In this document: piece after piece, positions 10,308-21,223 of the stretch
How the letters are laid out: each line of letters opens with the position of its first letter
Numbering within the stretch: the stretch's first letter is position 1
DNA from: Avena insularis
Taxonomy: Eukaryota; Streptophyta; Magnoliopsida; Poales; Poaceae
Assembly (NCBI GenBank): GCA_023614405.1
Contig: CM042691.1
Span: 172,394,927 to 172,458,926 of the forward strand
Length of the DNA: 64,000 nucleotides
Direction of reading: 5' to 3'
Translations under genes and position numbers: made by a program
Notes under the pieces: generated by a model
Databases searched by the model: none
What the model was told of the DNA's origin: nothing
The model's input: only the letters and a program-made list of their open reading frames with translations

Positions 10308-11358
10308 GAGGTAATTTGGTTTAGGTCTAGTTTAGGTGTGGTAGGCTCGTTGTTCCGTCCCTCTACTAAGTTGTGGATCTTTATGGTGTATCATTGTGTC
10401 ATCGTTTTTGCGTCGTGGTTCAATAGTTGACTATTAGTACACTGGTTTTATTGGCTAGTTTGAATCATTTTATATGACCCCTTCCATGATTTTGTAATTA
10501 GTATTGCCTTCCATGTTATAATCCATGTAGCGGTTCTTATCTCATAGCGGCATTTATGTACTATATTTATCATTACTGTTATTGCACACCTTTGTATTTT
10601 CAGAGGAATATTCCTTCTAGACAGGGAAATTATGTCACCACGGCCAGGAAACAGGCCTTAACTGGGCCATAATTGATCTAGGATCGGTACGGCAAAGCAG
10701 GCCGAGTCGCCCTAGGATGATAGACGCAAATAAATGTTTATGCAGATTTTCTAAGAAAAAAATGTTTATGCAGACCCGTCCTAAAAACAAATGTTCACGT
10801 AGAACCCATATTTTCACTGATACATGGCATACTTTTGGCACGAGGATGAAACCTTTTGGCACTATAGTGAAATTACATCTTCAATATGTATCCTCGCTCA
10901 TCATTCCACAGTCGACCACCCCCACCTGGGTAACCCCCAAATCAAATCCCCAACCCGCCACGACCACACACACACACCACTCCTTGTACCAAGCTCTGCC
11001 GTCACTACCATGCCGACCCCCTTCGACGGCTCGAAAGCACACCGATGCGGTGATCCCGAGATCCATCCTGATATTGGGCATTGCGTTCTATCGATGAATA
11101 TTGGCATGTCGGCGCGGGACTGCGAGTATGGCAGGTTAGCCCTCATGGTTACCATGGAAGGGCCCATCCTACGAGGTCACCAAATGACCTAGAGAAAGCC
11201 CTAGAGGATATCCACGGCATCCGGTCCCGTTACTTGCTCGTTGAAGTGTGTGCGCCCCCGGCGGATTTTATGGTTACATTCTAGAGGGAAACTTAATGAT
11301 GTCTTATGTTCAAGGAATATCCCGTTCTCTTCCTGGGCATGCAGGTTAGCTTCGCACG

Positions 11359-11649
11359 GTGGCACCCAGGTTGGGCGCCTCGGATTGCTCTGAGTTACCC
11401 TTTTTGACGAAGCTAACCTTTGATTCCTTGTCGCGATGGGCTTGGGGGCACAAGGCAATGAAGGAGCTACTAAATAGCCTTGACGGTGAGCTAGTGAAGA
11501 TCGTTTCTCCGAGCGATAGCTGGTGTCTATCGGTGGTTGCATGGTTGAAGGAACCTTCACACGTGCTGAAGGTCCTCTTGGTTGACTTGCTGGTGCATGA
11601 ATCGATAATAGCCGATCGCACACTTCAATCTCTATTTGAGAGTACATAG
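11359..11649 (+). pseudogene. Unrecognised coding-like fragment
   Basis: A 96-codon frame from 11359 to the TAG at 11647-11649 with amphipathic, leucine-rich, protein-like content (for example KELLNSLDGELVKIV and LKVLLVDLLVHESI). The surrounding bases are richer in GC than the AT-rich flanks. It might be an exon of a captured gene; I recognise no family and see no complete gene model. Confidence 0.25.
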
Positions 11650-13289
11650 CCTATGTTCAAGCATCACATGCTCATGCATGTTTAACATGTGCTCCGTGAC
11701 AGTACTCACAATGGAAGATGTTTGCCTGACATCTTCCCTATTTCGCTCGGAAGGGTGGACAGCACAGGACCTTCTCCTATTCGGGATGGTGGCCACAACT
11801 TCTATGGCTCAATGGGTCGGTGTAGGGGTCTGAGTTTGCATAATTTCATGTAAGGCATTTGGTACTACATTTGGTACTCAATCTGCTCCAGGTTATGTGA
11901 AATAAACAAGTCAAGCTCTAATGTGCTGACATTGTACTATGATGTGTTAGTGTACAAACTGGTTGTATTATTGTGTTCGAAACTGTGAACTAAATGCGTG
12001 AATTCTTTGGCTTTTTGCATGATGACAATGCCACATGTTGACACTAATTGCGGCATGTATAAATTTGATCATACTGAAGCATGCAACTTCGAGTGATCAG
12101 TATAAGTTGGTGCTTACCCGAGCTGTCTGAAGCTGGGCAAGTCAAGGCCACTGTGTCTCTATCATCTACAGTTTAAATGGCATGATTACATGGTTTTGAG
12201 TACATCAAATCGATTGGACAGATTCAAAGTCACACAAACCATCTCGAAGTATAACTTTTGCTGAAAAGATGATCATGCGCTGTAAGACTTGATATGACAC
12301 GATTTTATGTCAATCAGTCAAATTCCCTCTAGTAATTTCCATGTTTGAATCCTGTGCTGCCAAAGTTCTTTGCTAGCTAGATCATATCAAGTCTTACAAT
12401 ATCGGTCAATTTGATCCCTTTCCAACTTCATTCTTTTCGATGCGGTGTAGCTATATCCAAGTCAGGTGGACCATCGACCTTCAGTACAATGTATTTTTAC
12501 TACTCGGCCTATGGAAATGAATTTTTCAAACCCATTTCGGACAAAAAAAATCCCATAATATTTTTTCAAAAAACTTCCCTTAATTAAGCTTTGGTGGTGA
12601 GAAGAGCCTCCAAATCCTAGTACAATTTACCAACTACATCGAATTTTAACTAAGGAGCTAATGAAATGATTGGATATACGACCCAAGTCTGGCCCAAAAC
12701 ATTGAAAATTTAGCCTGTCGGGTCGGGTGGACTTCCGACCCCCGACATATTGAGTACATTGAATTTTTGGTGAGAATCTCATTATAAAATAGTAATTCGA
12801 ACCAACTCTGGCCCAAAATCTCGCTAAGTTAGCCTTCTAGGGTCAGGTCAGCCATGGGGCGCTAACCCTCAACACATTGTTACTTTTTTAAGCATGAAGC
12901 ACACTGAAGAAGTTTCTCTAACGAGCCCATGATAAAAAGTACATTGGTTCACATGATTGGACCCATATTATTTTTTGTATCGCCCAAAATCTTCTTAATT
13001 TAGCATCTTTCGTGCCATTATGATAAAGAATAGTGCAAGCTTTACCTACCCATGTTTTATTTATATAGACCATGTAGAATTTTTTATGCCAATTCGTCAG
13101 GATCACTTCCTTTTCATTTTAAGTGATATCAACATTTCTAAACCTAATCTTTTTGGAGTAACATAGTTGGTTCTGGAGTAGTGGAAGCGGACACAGTTGC
13201 CATTTGCTAAAGTATTGAGTTTGATTCGAATCCTAGGTTAATCAATATATATAATATATGTCATACTTGTACATTTTTCCAACATATAC
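11650..13289. other. AT-rich stretch without recognisable genes
   Basis: I see no long reading frame, RNA gene or clear terminal repeat here. The opening 200 bases may continue the gene-like fragment on the left; the rest looks like transposon interior sequence. Confidence 0.5.
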
Positions 13290-14815
13290 ACGTTTCTTGC
13301 ACAGAGAAGGCTGACATTTAGGACCTAGCAACATTACCAAGCACAAACAGGGGGAGGCAACCAAAAAAATGTCCAACATACACATGTTTCCTCTACATAG
13401 GAGGCTGACATATGGGACCCACCAGCAAGACCTAACACAGAGAAGTCATCAAGCAACGTTGCCAAGTTCGAAACAGGGAGGCGCTAGCAAGAAAAAAGTA
13501 CAACCTGCACATGTTTCTTCTATTGAGAGGCCGACATGGGGGACCCACCATCTTGTATAAACGGCCGATGCAGGGAGAAACGTTATCAGGTTCGAAACAG
13601 GAGGCACGAGCGAGAAAAAGTCTAGCATGCACATGTTTCTTATAATGAGAAGCTCACATGGGGGACTTATCAGCCTGTATAAATGGCTGATTCATCGAGC
13701 AATAGTGCCAATTTCGAAATAGGGAGGAGCAAGCGTGAAAAAAGTCTAGCATGCACACATTTCTTCTAATGAGAGGCTGACATGGGGGACCCACCAACCT
13801 GTATAAACGGTTGATGCATCGAGCAGCATTGCCAACTTCGAAACACGGAGGCGCGAGCAATAAAAAAAGTCTAACATGCACATATTTCTGCTAATGAGAT
13901 GATGACATGTGGTACCCAGCAGCATGACGAAACGGAAAATTCGTCGACCAACGCTATCTAGTTCGGAATAGGATAGCGCTAGAGAATAAAAAGTTCAATC
14001 ATATACACACGATTTTTCTAATGTGATCCTGACATAGGGGACCCACCAGCCTAAATAAACGGATGATGCAACAATCAACACTATCAAGTTAACACGGAGG
14101 CGCGACCGAGGGAAAAAATTCCATCATACACACATTTCTTCTAATGAGAGGATGACATGTGGGACACAGCTGCGTGATTAAACGGTAGATATATCTAGCT
14201 TCCCTATCAAGTTTGGAACAGGGTAGCGCAAGCGAAGGAAAAAATTCCATCATACACACGATTTATCTAATGAGAGGCTGACATGGGAGACCCAGCAACA
14301 TGACTAAACGGCAGATAGATCAAGCAACGTTATCGAGTTCAAATCAGGGAGGCATGAGCCAAGGAAAAAATCATCATGTACACGTTTCTTCCAATGTGAG
14401 GATGACATGTGGGGCCCAGATGTGTGATTAAATGTTAGATACATCTAGTAGAGCTATCAAGTTCGGAACAGGGTAGTGCGAGCAAACGAAAAAATTCCAT
14501 CATACACACGATTCTTCTAATGAGAGGCTGGCATATAGGACCCAACAACATGATTAACGGCAGATAGATCGAGCAACGTTATCGAGTTCAAATGAGGGAG
14601 GCACGAGCCAGGGAAAAAATCCATCATGCACACATTTCTTTTAGTGTGAGGATGCCACGTGGGATCCAGTAGCCTGATTAAGCGGCAGATGCATCGAGCA
14701 ATGCTCTCAAGTTTAGAACAGGGAAAGAAAAACAATGTTAGCGAGTTCAAATCAAGGAGGCGCGACCAAAAAGTTGTTCCACTAGAGTCACTAACATCTG
14801 GGACCCACACACCTA
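13290..14815. repeat. Tandem array of about twelve 124-bp units
   Basis: The phrase (a)cattTcttctaatgagagg recurs at about 13383, 13509, 13632, 13756, 13881, 14009, 14132, 14257, 14382, 14507 and 14631, with a degenerate first unit near 13290. Spacing is 123-128 bp apart from the edge units. Each unit contains gacatGgGGgaCCcacc, a variant of taaacggc, agttcgaaacagggaggcgcgag and a poly-A-like run before tccatcatgcac. From 13881 on, two unit types alternate, giving a period near 250 bp. The array lies 200-250 bp inside the CACTA end, and subterminal repeats are typical of CACTA elements. Confidence 0.85.
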
Positions 14816-15047
14816 AAAAGAATTTGGCGAGTCAATATTGCGCGAGGAACCGGAAATCTTGCTTCTTCCATGTGACCATCGAGTTTCGTTCATGTTTTTA
14901 GCGGTTTTATCATAGAATAGGGGCACGAAAATGAAAAAAAAAGTTTTCCATCGTCCACGGTCGAGACGAGAATTTCATCACGGAAGACACGTCTTCTACG
15001 ACAACTGTCGGGCCAAGTCATTATGGAAGGAAACATTTCTTGTAGTG
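14816..15047 (-). mobile_element. CACTA transposon terminus (Caspar-like)
   Basis: The end reads AACATTTCTTGTAGTG (15032-15047), the inverse of the CACTACAAGAAATGTT terminal inverted repeat of Triticeae Caspar-type CACTA transposons. A 3-bp target duplication would be act (15048-15050). Just inside lies an interrupted inverted repeat, gaagac/gtcttc, at 14983-14996. I did not find the opposite CACTACAAG terminus in the window. It is either deleted or lies to the left of element B, which would make everything from 9487 to 15047 interior CACTA DNA. Confidence 0.7.
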
Positions 15048-15290
15048 ACTCCCTCTGGTGTGGTCATCATCAACATCTACAATGAGATCTTCTCCATCCT
15101 TCTACTATAATCTCTTGGAAAACATGACGTGTGATGCAATCTATTATTTCCCATGATTTATTGTGTCTCTATGTCTTTGTTTGATTAGTGATTTGTTTGT
15201 GTCAATTGTGAAATAGTTCGTTGCTGGTTGCATACAAGTATATGCTATTTTTATGATGGTCTTATGTACTAATATATGAGTGCACACATA
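15048..15290. other. Unassigned spacer between the CACTA end and Copia element C
   Basis: 243 bp of AT-rich DNA with no frame or repeat I can assign. Its last five bases (acata) are the expected left target duplication of element C. Confidence 0.4.
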
Positions 15291-15835
15291 TGTTGGGGGA
15301 TGCATACGATTGTTGTTGAGTATATAATAAAATTACTATAATGTTTAATCCGAAATAACGGATAATAAAGTATGACTATAAATGTGGGAATTAACCTAAT
15401 CATGCATAGTAGCAGAATAGACGAACATCTATTGCAAAAGCTAGTACAAGAAACTGTAACAAAAACTGAAGTAGATAGGAGAAGATTTCATACAGTGTTG
15501 CAGGAGGATTCACATTCGCGTTCAGGTTGGCATTGACACCAGTGTCGTCAGCCATGTTGTCGATGTAGAGGCTACTGATGCCTGAGAAGAAGTCCTCGTC
15601 GGAAAGGAGTGGTCGTTTGACGTGATGCCTTCAGTAGTTGCGTAGAAATGCTCCCCAAAAACCTGATTGCCCCTCACACAAATAGGTTCACGAGAGGCGG
15701 TGGTTCTAGAGGACTACTGTCCCGTCATCCGGTGCATGCTGGAAGAGGGGACAGAGAAGGTGTAGTGGAGATGCAAGGTTCTGGATGCAGATAGAAGGAT
15801 GTGTGTAACGTAATTAGGGTCTATGCCTAAGCCGC

Positions 15836-15842
15836 TTATATA
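15836..15842 (-). promoter_or_regulatory. TATA box of the element C LTR
   Basis: TATATAA on the minus strand within GACACTATATAAGCGGC. Confidence 0.55.
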
Positions 15843-16122
15843 GTGTCGGTCGGGTAAGATGTGGGGTGCACCCGATGTCCGAGTTAGTGACAGCCCACAA
15901 TCCAGAAAGACTGGAAATAGCTGATAGAAAAATAACTCGCGCAGTAATTTTCCTGAGCATCAAAAAGATAAGATTGACATTGAGGCACAATTCCGCAAAT
16001 CGCGGAACGCTCGCATTGTGACGAGGCGAGGCGAGGCATGGCTAGGCGGGCGGTGGAGGAGGAGGAGCGCGCGTGTATGCCACTTTTGTTCATTCACATC
16101 AGGAGGTAGTGGAATACTTCAC

Positions 16123-16139
16123 TATATATATATATATAT
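16123..16139. repeat. (TA)n microsatellite
   Basis: An uninterrupted run of TA dinucleotides inside the LTR of element C. Confidence 0.9.
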
Positions 16140-16271
16140 TGGTGCAACTCCCTCCAAACCAGCAAGGTGGGACTAAACTTTTGTGCCACCCCTTGCTAGG
16201 CATGAATGGGCCTTGAGAATTTTAGAACTTGTATTGGGACATGGGCTAAAGCCCACAACCAAATTCCAACA

Positions 16272-16847
16272 ATCCCCGACAAAGTCTCATAGGCACATCT
16301 CATCACATAACATCAAACAGTTCCTGAACATTGTTTATATACCGGTGCGAGGTGGAGAATGTTAAGTTAAACTTCCACTTAGAACTTCATGCTACACTAG
16401 ATTGCAACTTGAATAGTGTACTATGCCTTGAACTATAAGTTTTGTGCGCACTAGTATCACACAAAGTCTAGACCGATACAGGGCTGCCGCAAGGCTTCCC
16501 CGTGGTTTGGAGCTTATGTTTCATACTCTATGGCCTTTCATGAGTTTATTAGAGAGCACCCAACCTCCATGTACTGTGACGTTTGAAAGTTGGACTCATA
16601 TAGGTGTGTTCTTCAGAAGATATTCTGCCGTACAACATCTTTACATTAACACAAGCCACTTAGAACACATTAAGATAAATATCAACCTGCCATGCAGAAT
16701 AGGAGAGTATTGCATCTATTCGAAGTGGTAGTAAGGATACTCTCCTCCCAGCTGACCGACAGCTTGTCTCCCAACTCTACTTCATAGGATCTCCGATCAC
16801 ATAGAGCGGGTTACCATTATGGTCAACTCAAATTGTGGGTCTCAAAC
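16272..16847 (-). other. 3' untranslated region of Copia element C
   Basis: Lies between the RNase H stop and the LTR and ends in the polypurine tract. The one 95-codon plus-strand frame here (16444-16731) has no family resemblance and lies antisense to the element. Confidence 0.6.
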
Positions 16848-18684
16848 TCATATTTCTCGATGCATATTATCTATAACATGACGTGATAGACCCTTTGTGA
16901 AGGGATCTACTAGATTTTTAGAAGTTTGGATATAATCCAACGCAATAACACCTGCCTTTCTCATTTTCCTAACATATTTTAATCTCCTCTTCATATGCAT
17001 TGATGACTTCATATTGTCCTTAGAAATGTTTACTTTGATGATCACAATTTGATTATCATAGTTCATAGGAATTGCGGGTATTGGTTTTTCAACCACATGT
17101 AAGTTCATCAAGAGCTCATGAAGCCACTCTGCTTCAAGATTAGTTGTGTCTAATGATGTGAGTTCTACTTCCATAGTTGACCTCGTTAAGATGGTCAGCT
17201 TGCAAGACTTCTAGTAAACAGTACCACCACCAAGTGTAAACAAATAACCACTCGTGGCCTTAGTCTCATCAGCATCAGAAATCCAGTTTGAGTCACTATA
17301 CCCTTCAAGTACCCTTCAAGCCCTTTCAAATAACACAAAACCCTTTCAAGGGACTACCAATGAACAACTCTAGGATTTGACACAAATCGACTCAACTTTC
17401 TTACAGCAAAGGATATGTCAGGCCTCGTAGCGCTTGCTAAATACATAAGTGAGACAACAATTTGAGAATATCTCATCTGATCTTTAACATCCTTAGGATC
17501 TCCTTGATTGTTTCAAATCAACATGCTAGGAACATATGGTGTAGGAGAAGATATGAAGTCGCTATACCCAAAACGACTCAAGATCTTTTCCACATAGTGA
17601 GACTGAAGTAGTGTTATCCCATCATCATCATCTTTTAGTAGCTTGATGTTCAGGATCACATCAGCCACTCCTTAATCTTTCATCTCAAAGTAACAAGATA
17701 GAAAGTCTTTAGCCACCTTTATAACATCAGGATTGGTACCAAATATCAGTATATCATCAACACACATGCATAAGATGACTCCCTCGCCCCACCATGGCGA
17801 TAGTAAACACACTTGTCAGCTTCATTTACAACAAAGCCTTTAGCAATTAAAGTTCTTTAAAACATCTCATCCCACTTCTTAGGTGCTTGATTAAGACCAT
17901 ACAAAGACTTCAACAACTTGCACATATTTCCTTCTTGAACATCTACCATGAATCCATCTAGATGATCCATATAAGTTTCCTCAGATAACTCTCCATTTAG
18001 GACAAACGTATGAACATCCAATTGATGAACGAGAAGATTGTGTGAGGCAACCAAGGATAATAGTACTAAAATGGTGGTCAATCTAGCCACAGGTGAATAA
18101 GTATCAAAAAAGTCTTTGCCTTCTTTCTAGGTATAACCCTTGGCAACAAGGTGTGCCTTGTACTTATCAATAGTACCATCAGGTCTAAGCTTCTTCTTGA
18201 ACATCCACTTACATACTACAAGTTTGCACCCATAAGGATGATCAGTAATTTCCCAAGTTCTGTTTGCTATGATGGAATTCATCTCACTGCGAACGGCTTC
18301 TTTCTAGTAGTCAGCATCTTGAGATGCATAGGCTTATGAAATATAAGTGGGAGTGTCATCCATGAGGTATACAATGAAATTATCACCAAAGTACTTCACA
18401 ATCCTCTGTCTCTTACTCCTAGTAGGATCTTCATTATTATCCTGCACATGATTATCAGAGTGTTCTATCGAAATGGTGGGTTCGAGAATTGTAATTAATT
18501 ATTGACTAGATGAACTAGGCATCTCCTACTTTGATGATCTAGATGAATCTTTCATGGGAAAGATGGAATCAAGAAAGTCGCATCATTCGACTCCATAATT
18601 TTACCAACACTCATTTCAGATACTTTAGATTTTACTATCAAAAATCTATACCCAATGCTATGAAAATCATATCCCAAAAGAACA
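16848..18684 (-). pseudogene. Copia integrase end, RT and RNase H (element C)
   Basis: Reading right to left: FLGYDFHSIGYRFLIVKS at the integrase/RT linker (about 18605-18680); RT with QLDVHTFVLNGE and CKLLKSLYGLNQAPKKW (17860-18030); the catalytic motif as CVDD within MCVDDILIFGT (about 17740-17775), where Copia RT normally has YVDD; and RNase H ending LDYIQTSKNLVDPFTKGLS (about 16870-16930). Several stops and frameshifts separate the pieces. RT and RNase H would copy the RNA genome into DNA; this copy is inactive. Confidence 0.85.
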
Positions 18685-18685
18685 C

Positions 18686-20129
18686 TGATGTCTACGCACG
18701 CTTCTATTCTTGTAGATAGTGTTGGGCCTCCAAGTGTAGAGGTTTGTAGAACAGCAGCAAGTTTCCCTTAAGTGGATCACCCAAGGTTTATCGAACTTAG
18801 GGGGGAAGAGGTCAAAGATATCCCTCTCAATTGACCTTGCAATTATGATACAAGAAGTCTCCTGTGTCCCCAACACCCCAATACACTTGTCAGGTGTATA
18901 GGTGCACTAGTTCGGCGAAGAGATAGTGAAATACAAGTAATATGGATGATTATAAGTGGTAATTGCAATCTGAAATAAAAATGCCAGCAAGCAAACATGT
19001 AGCAGGACTGGTTGTAAACGGTGTTTTAATGCTTAGAAACAAGGCCTAGGGATCATACTTTCACTAGTGGACACTCTCAACAATGATAACATAATTTAAC
19101 ACATAAATATATTCTCTTCACTATGCTACCCTGAACTACTCTCCGGTTGGATAATGAACACCAATTCACCGCGTAGGACTATAAAATCACACCTTAAAGT
19201 TCGCATTCCCCATCTAGGTGACCCCACACTGTCACCTTGAGCGCTAGATGGTTCTAGACAAACACCACAATTTCATAGAGACATCCAACTCAAATTATAA
19301 CTCATGATAAGTATTTCTGTAATCTTTAGCCTAAGATCCACACACGGTGCGCACACTGTCACCTTCACACATGTGGGACAAGGTGTCTCCGGAGATCACA
19401 TTAATAAAAGCACTTGAGTAGCATAATAGACAAAGAGTAGCATCTACTTATTCAAATAGATTACAAAGCTCATGATCACAATAAGATCACACCATAGAGA
19501 GAGAGATGAATACATAGCTACTAATAAAGCCCTTATCCTCTAGGGAGAACTACTCCCTCATCATCATGGGAGTCAGCAATGGTGATGGAGATGGCGGTGG
19601 GGTCGATGGAGATGGCTCCAGGGGCAATTCCCCATCCCGGAAGGGTACCGGAACATAGAATTTTGTCCCCCAAATCTCATCTTCAGTGGAGGTGGTGCTG
19701 TGGTACTTTTCGTGGATTTCTGATCTCGTCTCTAGGGTTTTTGTCTCGGGAGGTTTATATAGGGGAAGGGGCAAGGTCGGTGGATGCCCGAGGGGACCAC
19801 ACCATGGCCAGGCGCGGCCAGGGGGGACCCGTGCCACCCTATGGTGTGGCCGCCTCAGTGCTCTCCTCCGTCACTTCTTTGGACTCCGTGTCGTGTCGGG
19901 AAAAATAGGAAGTTTGGCTTTTGTTTCGTCCAATTATGAGAATATTTATTTACTAGTTTTTCTAAAACCAAAAACAACAGAAAACATGAAACTGGCTCTG
20001 TGGCACTTGTTAATATGTTAGTTCTAGAAAATTCATAAAAATGCCACAAAGTGTGGACAAAAGCATAATATAATTGGTGCAAAACAAGCATGGAGCATCA
20101 ATAATTATAGATACGTTTGCAACATATCA
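18686..20129 (-). repeat. 3' LTR of Gypsy element D
   Basis: 1444 bp. On the minus strand it starts TGATATGTTGCAAACGTATC and ends GCGTGCGTAGACATCA. Directly inside, at 20130-20145, the minus strand shows a purine-rich AAGCTTGGGGATGC, the polypurine tract, which establishes this as the 3' LTR of an element whose body lies to the right. The five bases to its left (aacac, 18681-18685) are the expected target duplication. Confidence 0.8.
19754..19761 (-). promoter_or_regulatory. TATA box of the element D LTR
   Basis: TATATAAA on the minus strand within CCCCTATATAAACCTCCC, in the GC-rich middle of the LTR. Confidence 0.6.
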
Positions 20130-21223
20130 GCATCCCCAAGCTTAACTCCTGCTCCTCCTCAAGTAGGTAAGTGACAAAAAGAATAATTTTTTAGGTGACA
20201 TGCATCCAACACAATCTTGATCAAGTTACTATAAAAGAATTGCAAGCTAATATCAAACTACTCTAAACATAGGCATGAAAGATATATTTCTAACAATAAG
20301 ACATAGAAACTATGTTGCAATATGAAAGGCTTCACAAACAAAAGATCACGAATAATGCTTTGAAAGACATTTGTTTGTTTCACATATAGTAAACATAGCA
20401 AGAATGGTATTCGATGTCCTTCATGGAATAGCAAAACATAAATGCATAGGACACCTTCAATGTTCATAAGGGTGACTAGATACAAATAATTTAAGAAGAA
20501 GCAATACCATAATTATGAATCAATCAAAAAGTTTTGGGATACACATTTAACTTAGAATTACAACTATGTTCTCTTAGGTGGTTCATTAAGATTGAACATG
20601 GAGACTCAACAAAAAGTAAAAGAAAGGCCCTTCGCAGAGGGAAGTAGGGATTAAATGGTTTTTCTAAGCTTCCAAAAATTATGGTAATTACTACCTTTGA
20701 GCTCTCATTGCCCCTATCATAAGCATCTTGAAATTATTAAGGTTAAAGTGAGGGTAAATATGAGTTATATGCTTGACAAATTACAAATTGAAACCCTCAT
20801 GCCCCTTGAGTACGAGTACTGAGACCTCAGGCTACTCAACTTTGGTCCCAGGCAAGTTCTTGTCATTGTAAGTATATGTGTATCATAGAGAACCGCCAAC
20901 GGGGTACCCTTGCCCCATGACACAGGAGATATCCCATATCAAAATGACAAGGCAATAGACAGTGAGGATCTCAGTGATCTTTTTATTTTCTATTTGCATA
21001 GTTTTTTATTGAGGATGCTTCATAGAATGCCACTATGGTTTTGCTGCAAGTTTCCACCATGATTAGGCATGGATTAGGCTAGCCGCCCAAGCATTTCTAT
21101 AACACATATACAAACTCCATGGACCTGCAAGCTCCCATCTTATTTCAAACCGACGACATCCATAAACAAAAGAACATGATATCAAATGAATATAAATAAG
21201 TGCAATGTTGAAAGCATACCCCA
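20130..21223 (-). mobile_element. Element D: non-coding 3' internal segment, left part
   Basis: This follows the 3' LTR of D and shows no long frame. It is the long untranslated stretch between pol and the 3' LTR seen in several grass Gypsy elements. It is interrupted by element E: its last five bases, cccca (21219-21223), are repeated at 48785-48789. Confidence 0.6.

Larger units (their letters stand above)
9487..13289 (+). mobile_element. Possible Helitron or DNA-transposon interior with gene fragments
   Basis: Directly after an A, at the outer end of element B, the sequence begins TCTATATTAATAAAAAGTGG. Plant Helitrons start with TC followed by an AT-rich run of this kind and insert between A and T. 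The segment contains gene-like fragments, as captured-gene Helitrons do. I could not locate the matching CTRR 3' end with its hairpin. The right boundary given is simply the start of the tandem array, so the segment could instead be the interior of the CACTA element that ends at 15047. Treat as tentative. Confidence 0.3.
15291..16271 (-). repeat. 3' LTR of Copia element C
   Basis: 981 bp with inverted ends TGTTGG...CCAACA. The polypurine tract GTCGGGGAT lies directly inside (minus strand), and a TATA box is at 15836-15842. A dinucleotide TA run occupies about 16123-16139. Confidence 0.85.
15291..18685 (-). mobile_element. Element C: Copia retrotransposon, 3' half
   Basis: On the minus strand: the end of integrase, RT, RNase H, a 3' untranslated stretch with polypurine GGGGA, and a 3' LTR. 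The 5' half (gag, protease, most of integrase, 5' LTR) is absent at the right, where the LTR of Gypsy element D begins abruptly at 18686. The simplest reading is that D inserted into C, and C's 5' half lies past D's far end outside the window. Confidence 0.85.

Noticed and set aside
10717..11290. Overlapping plus-strand frames of 126 and 122 codons
   Set aside because: Thr/His/Pro-rich, overlapping in different frames and without any recognisable motif. The region might hold a decayed exon but I cannot support one.
16140..16165. Stowaway-MITE-like ctccctcc end in the LTR of C
   Set aside because: No partner inverted repeat or TA duplication was found nearby; it is probably plain LTR sequence.
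16444..16731. 95-codon plus-strand frame as a host gene
   Set aside because: It is antisense to the 3' untranslated part of Copia element C and matches no family.
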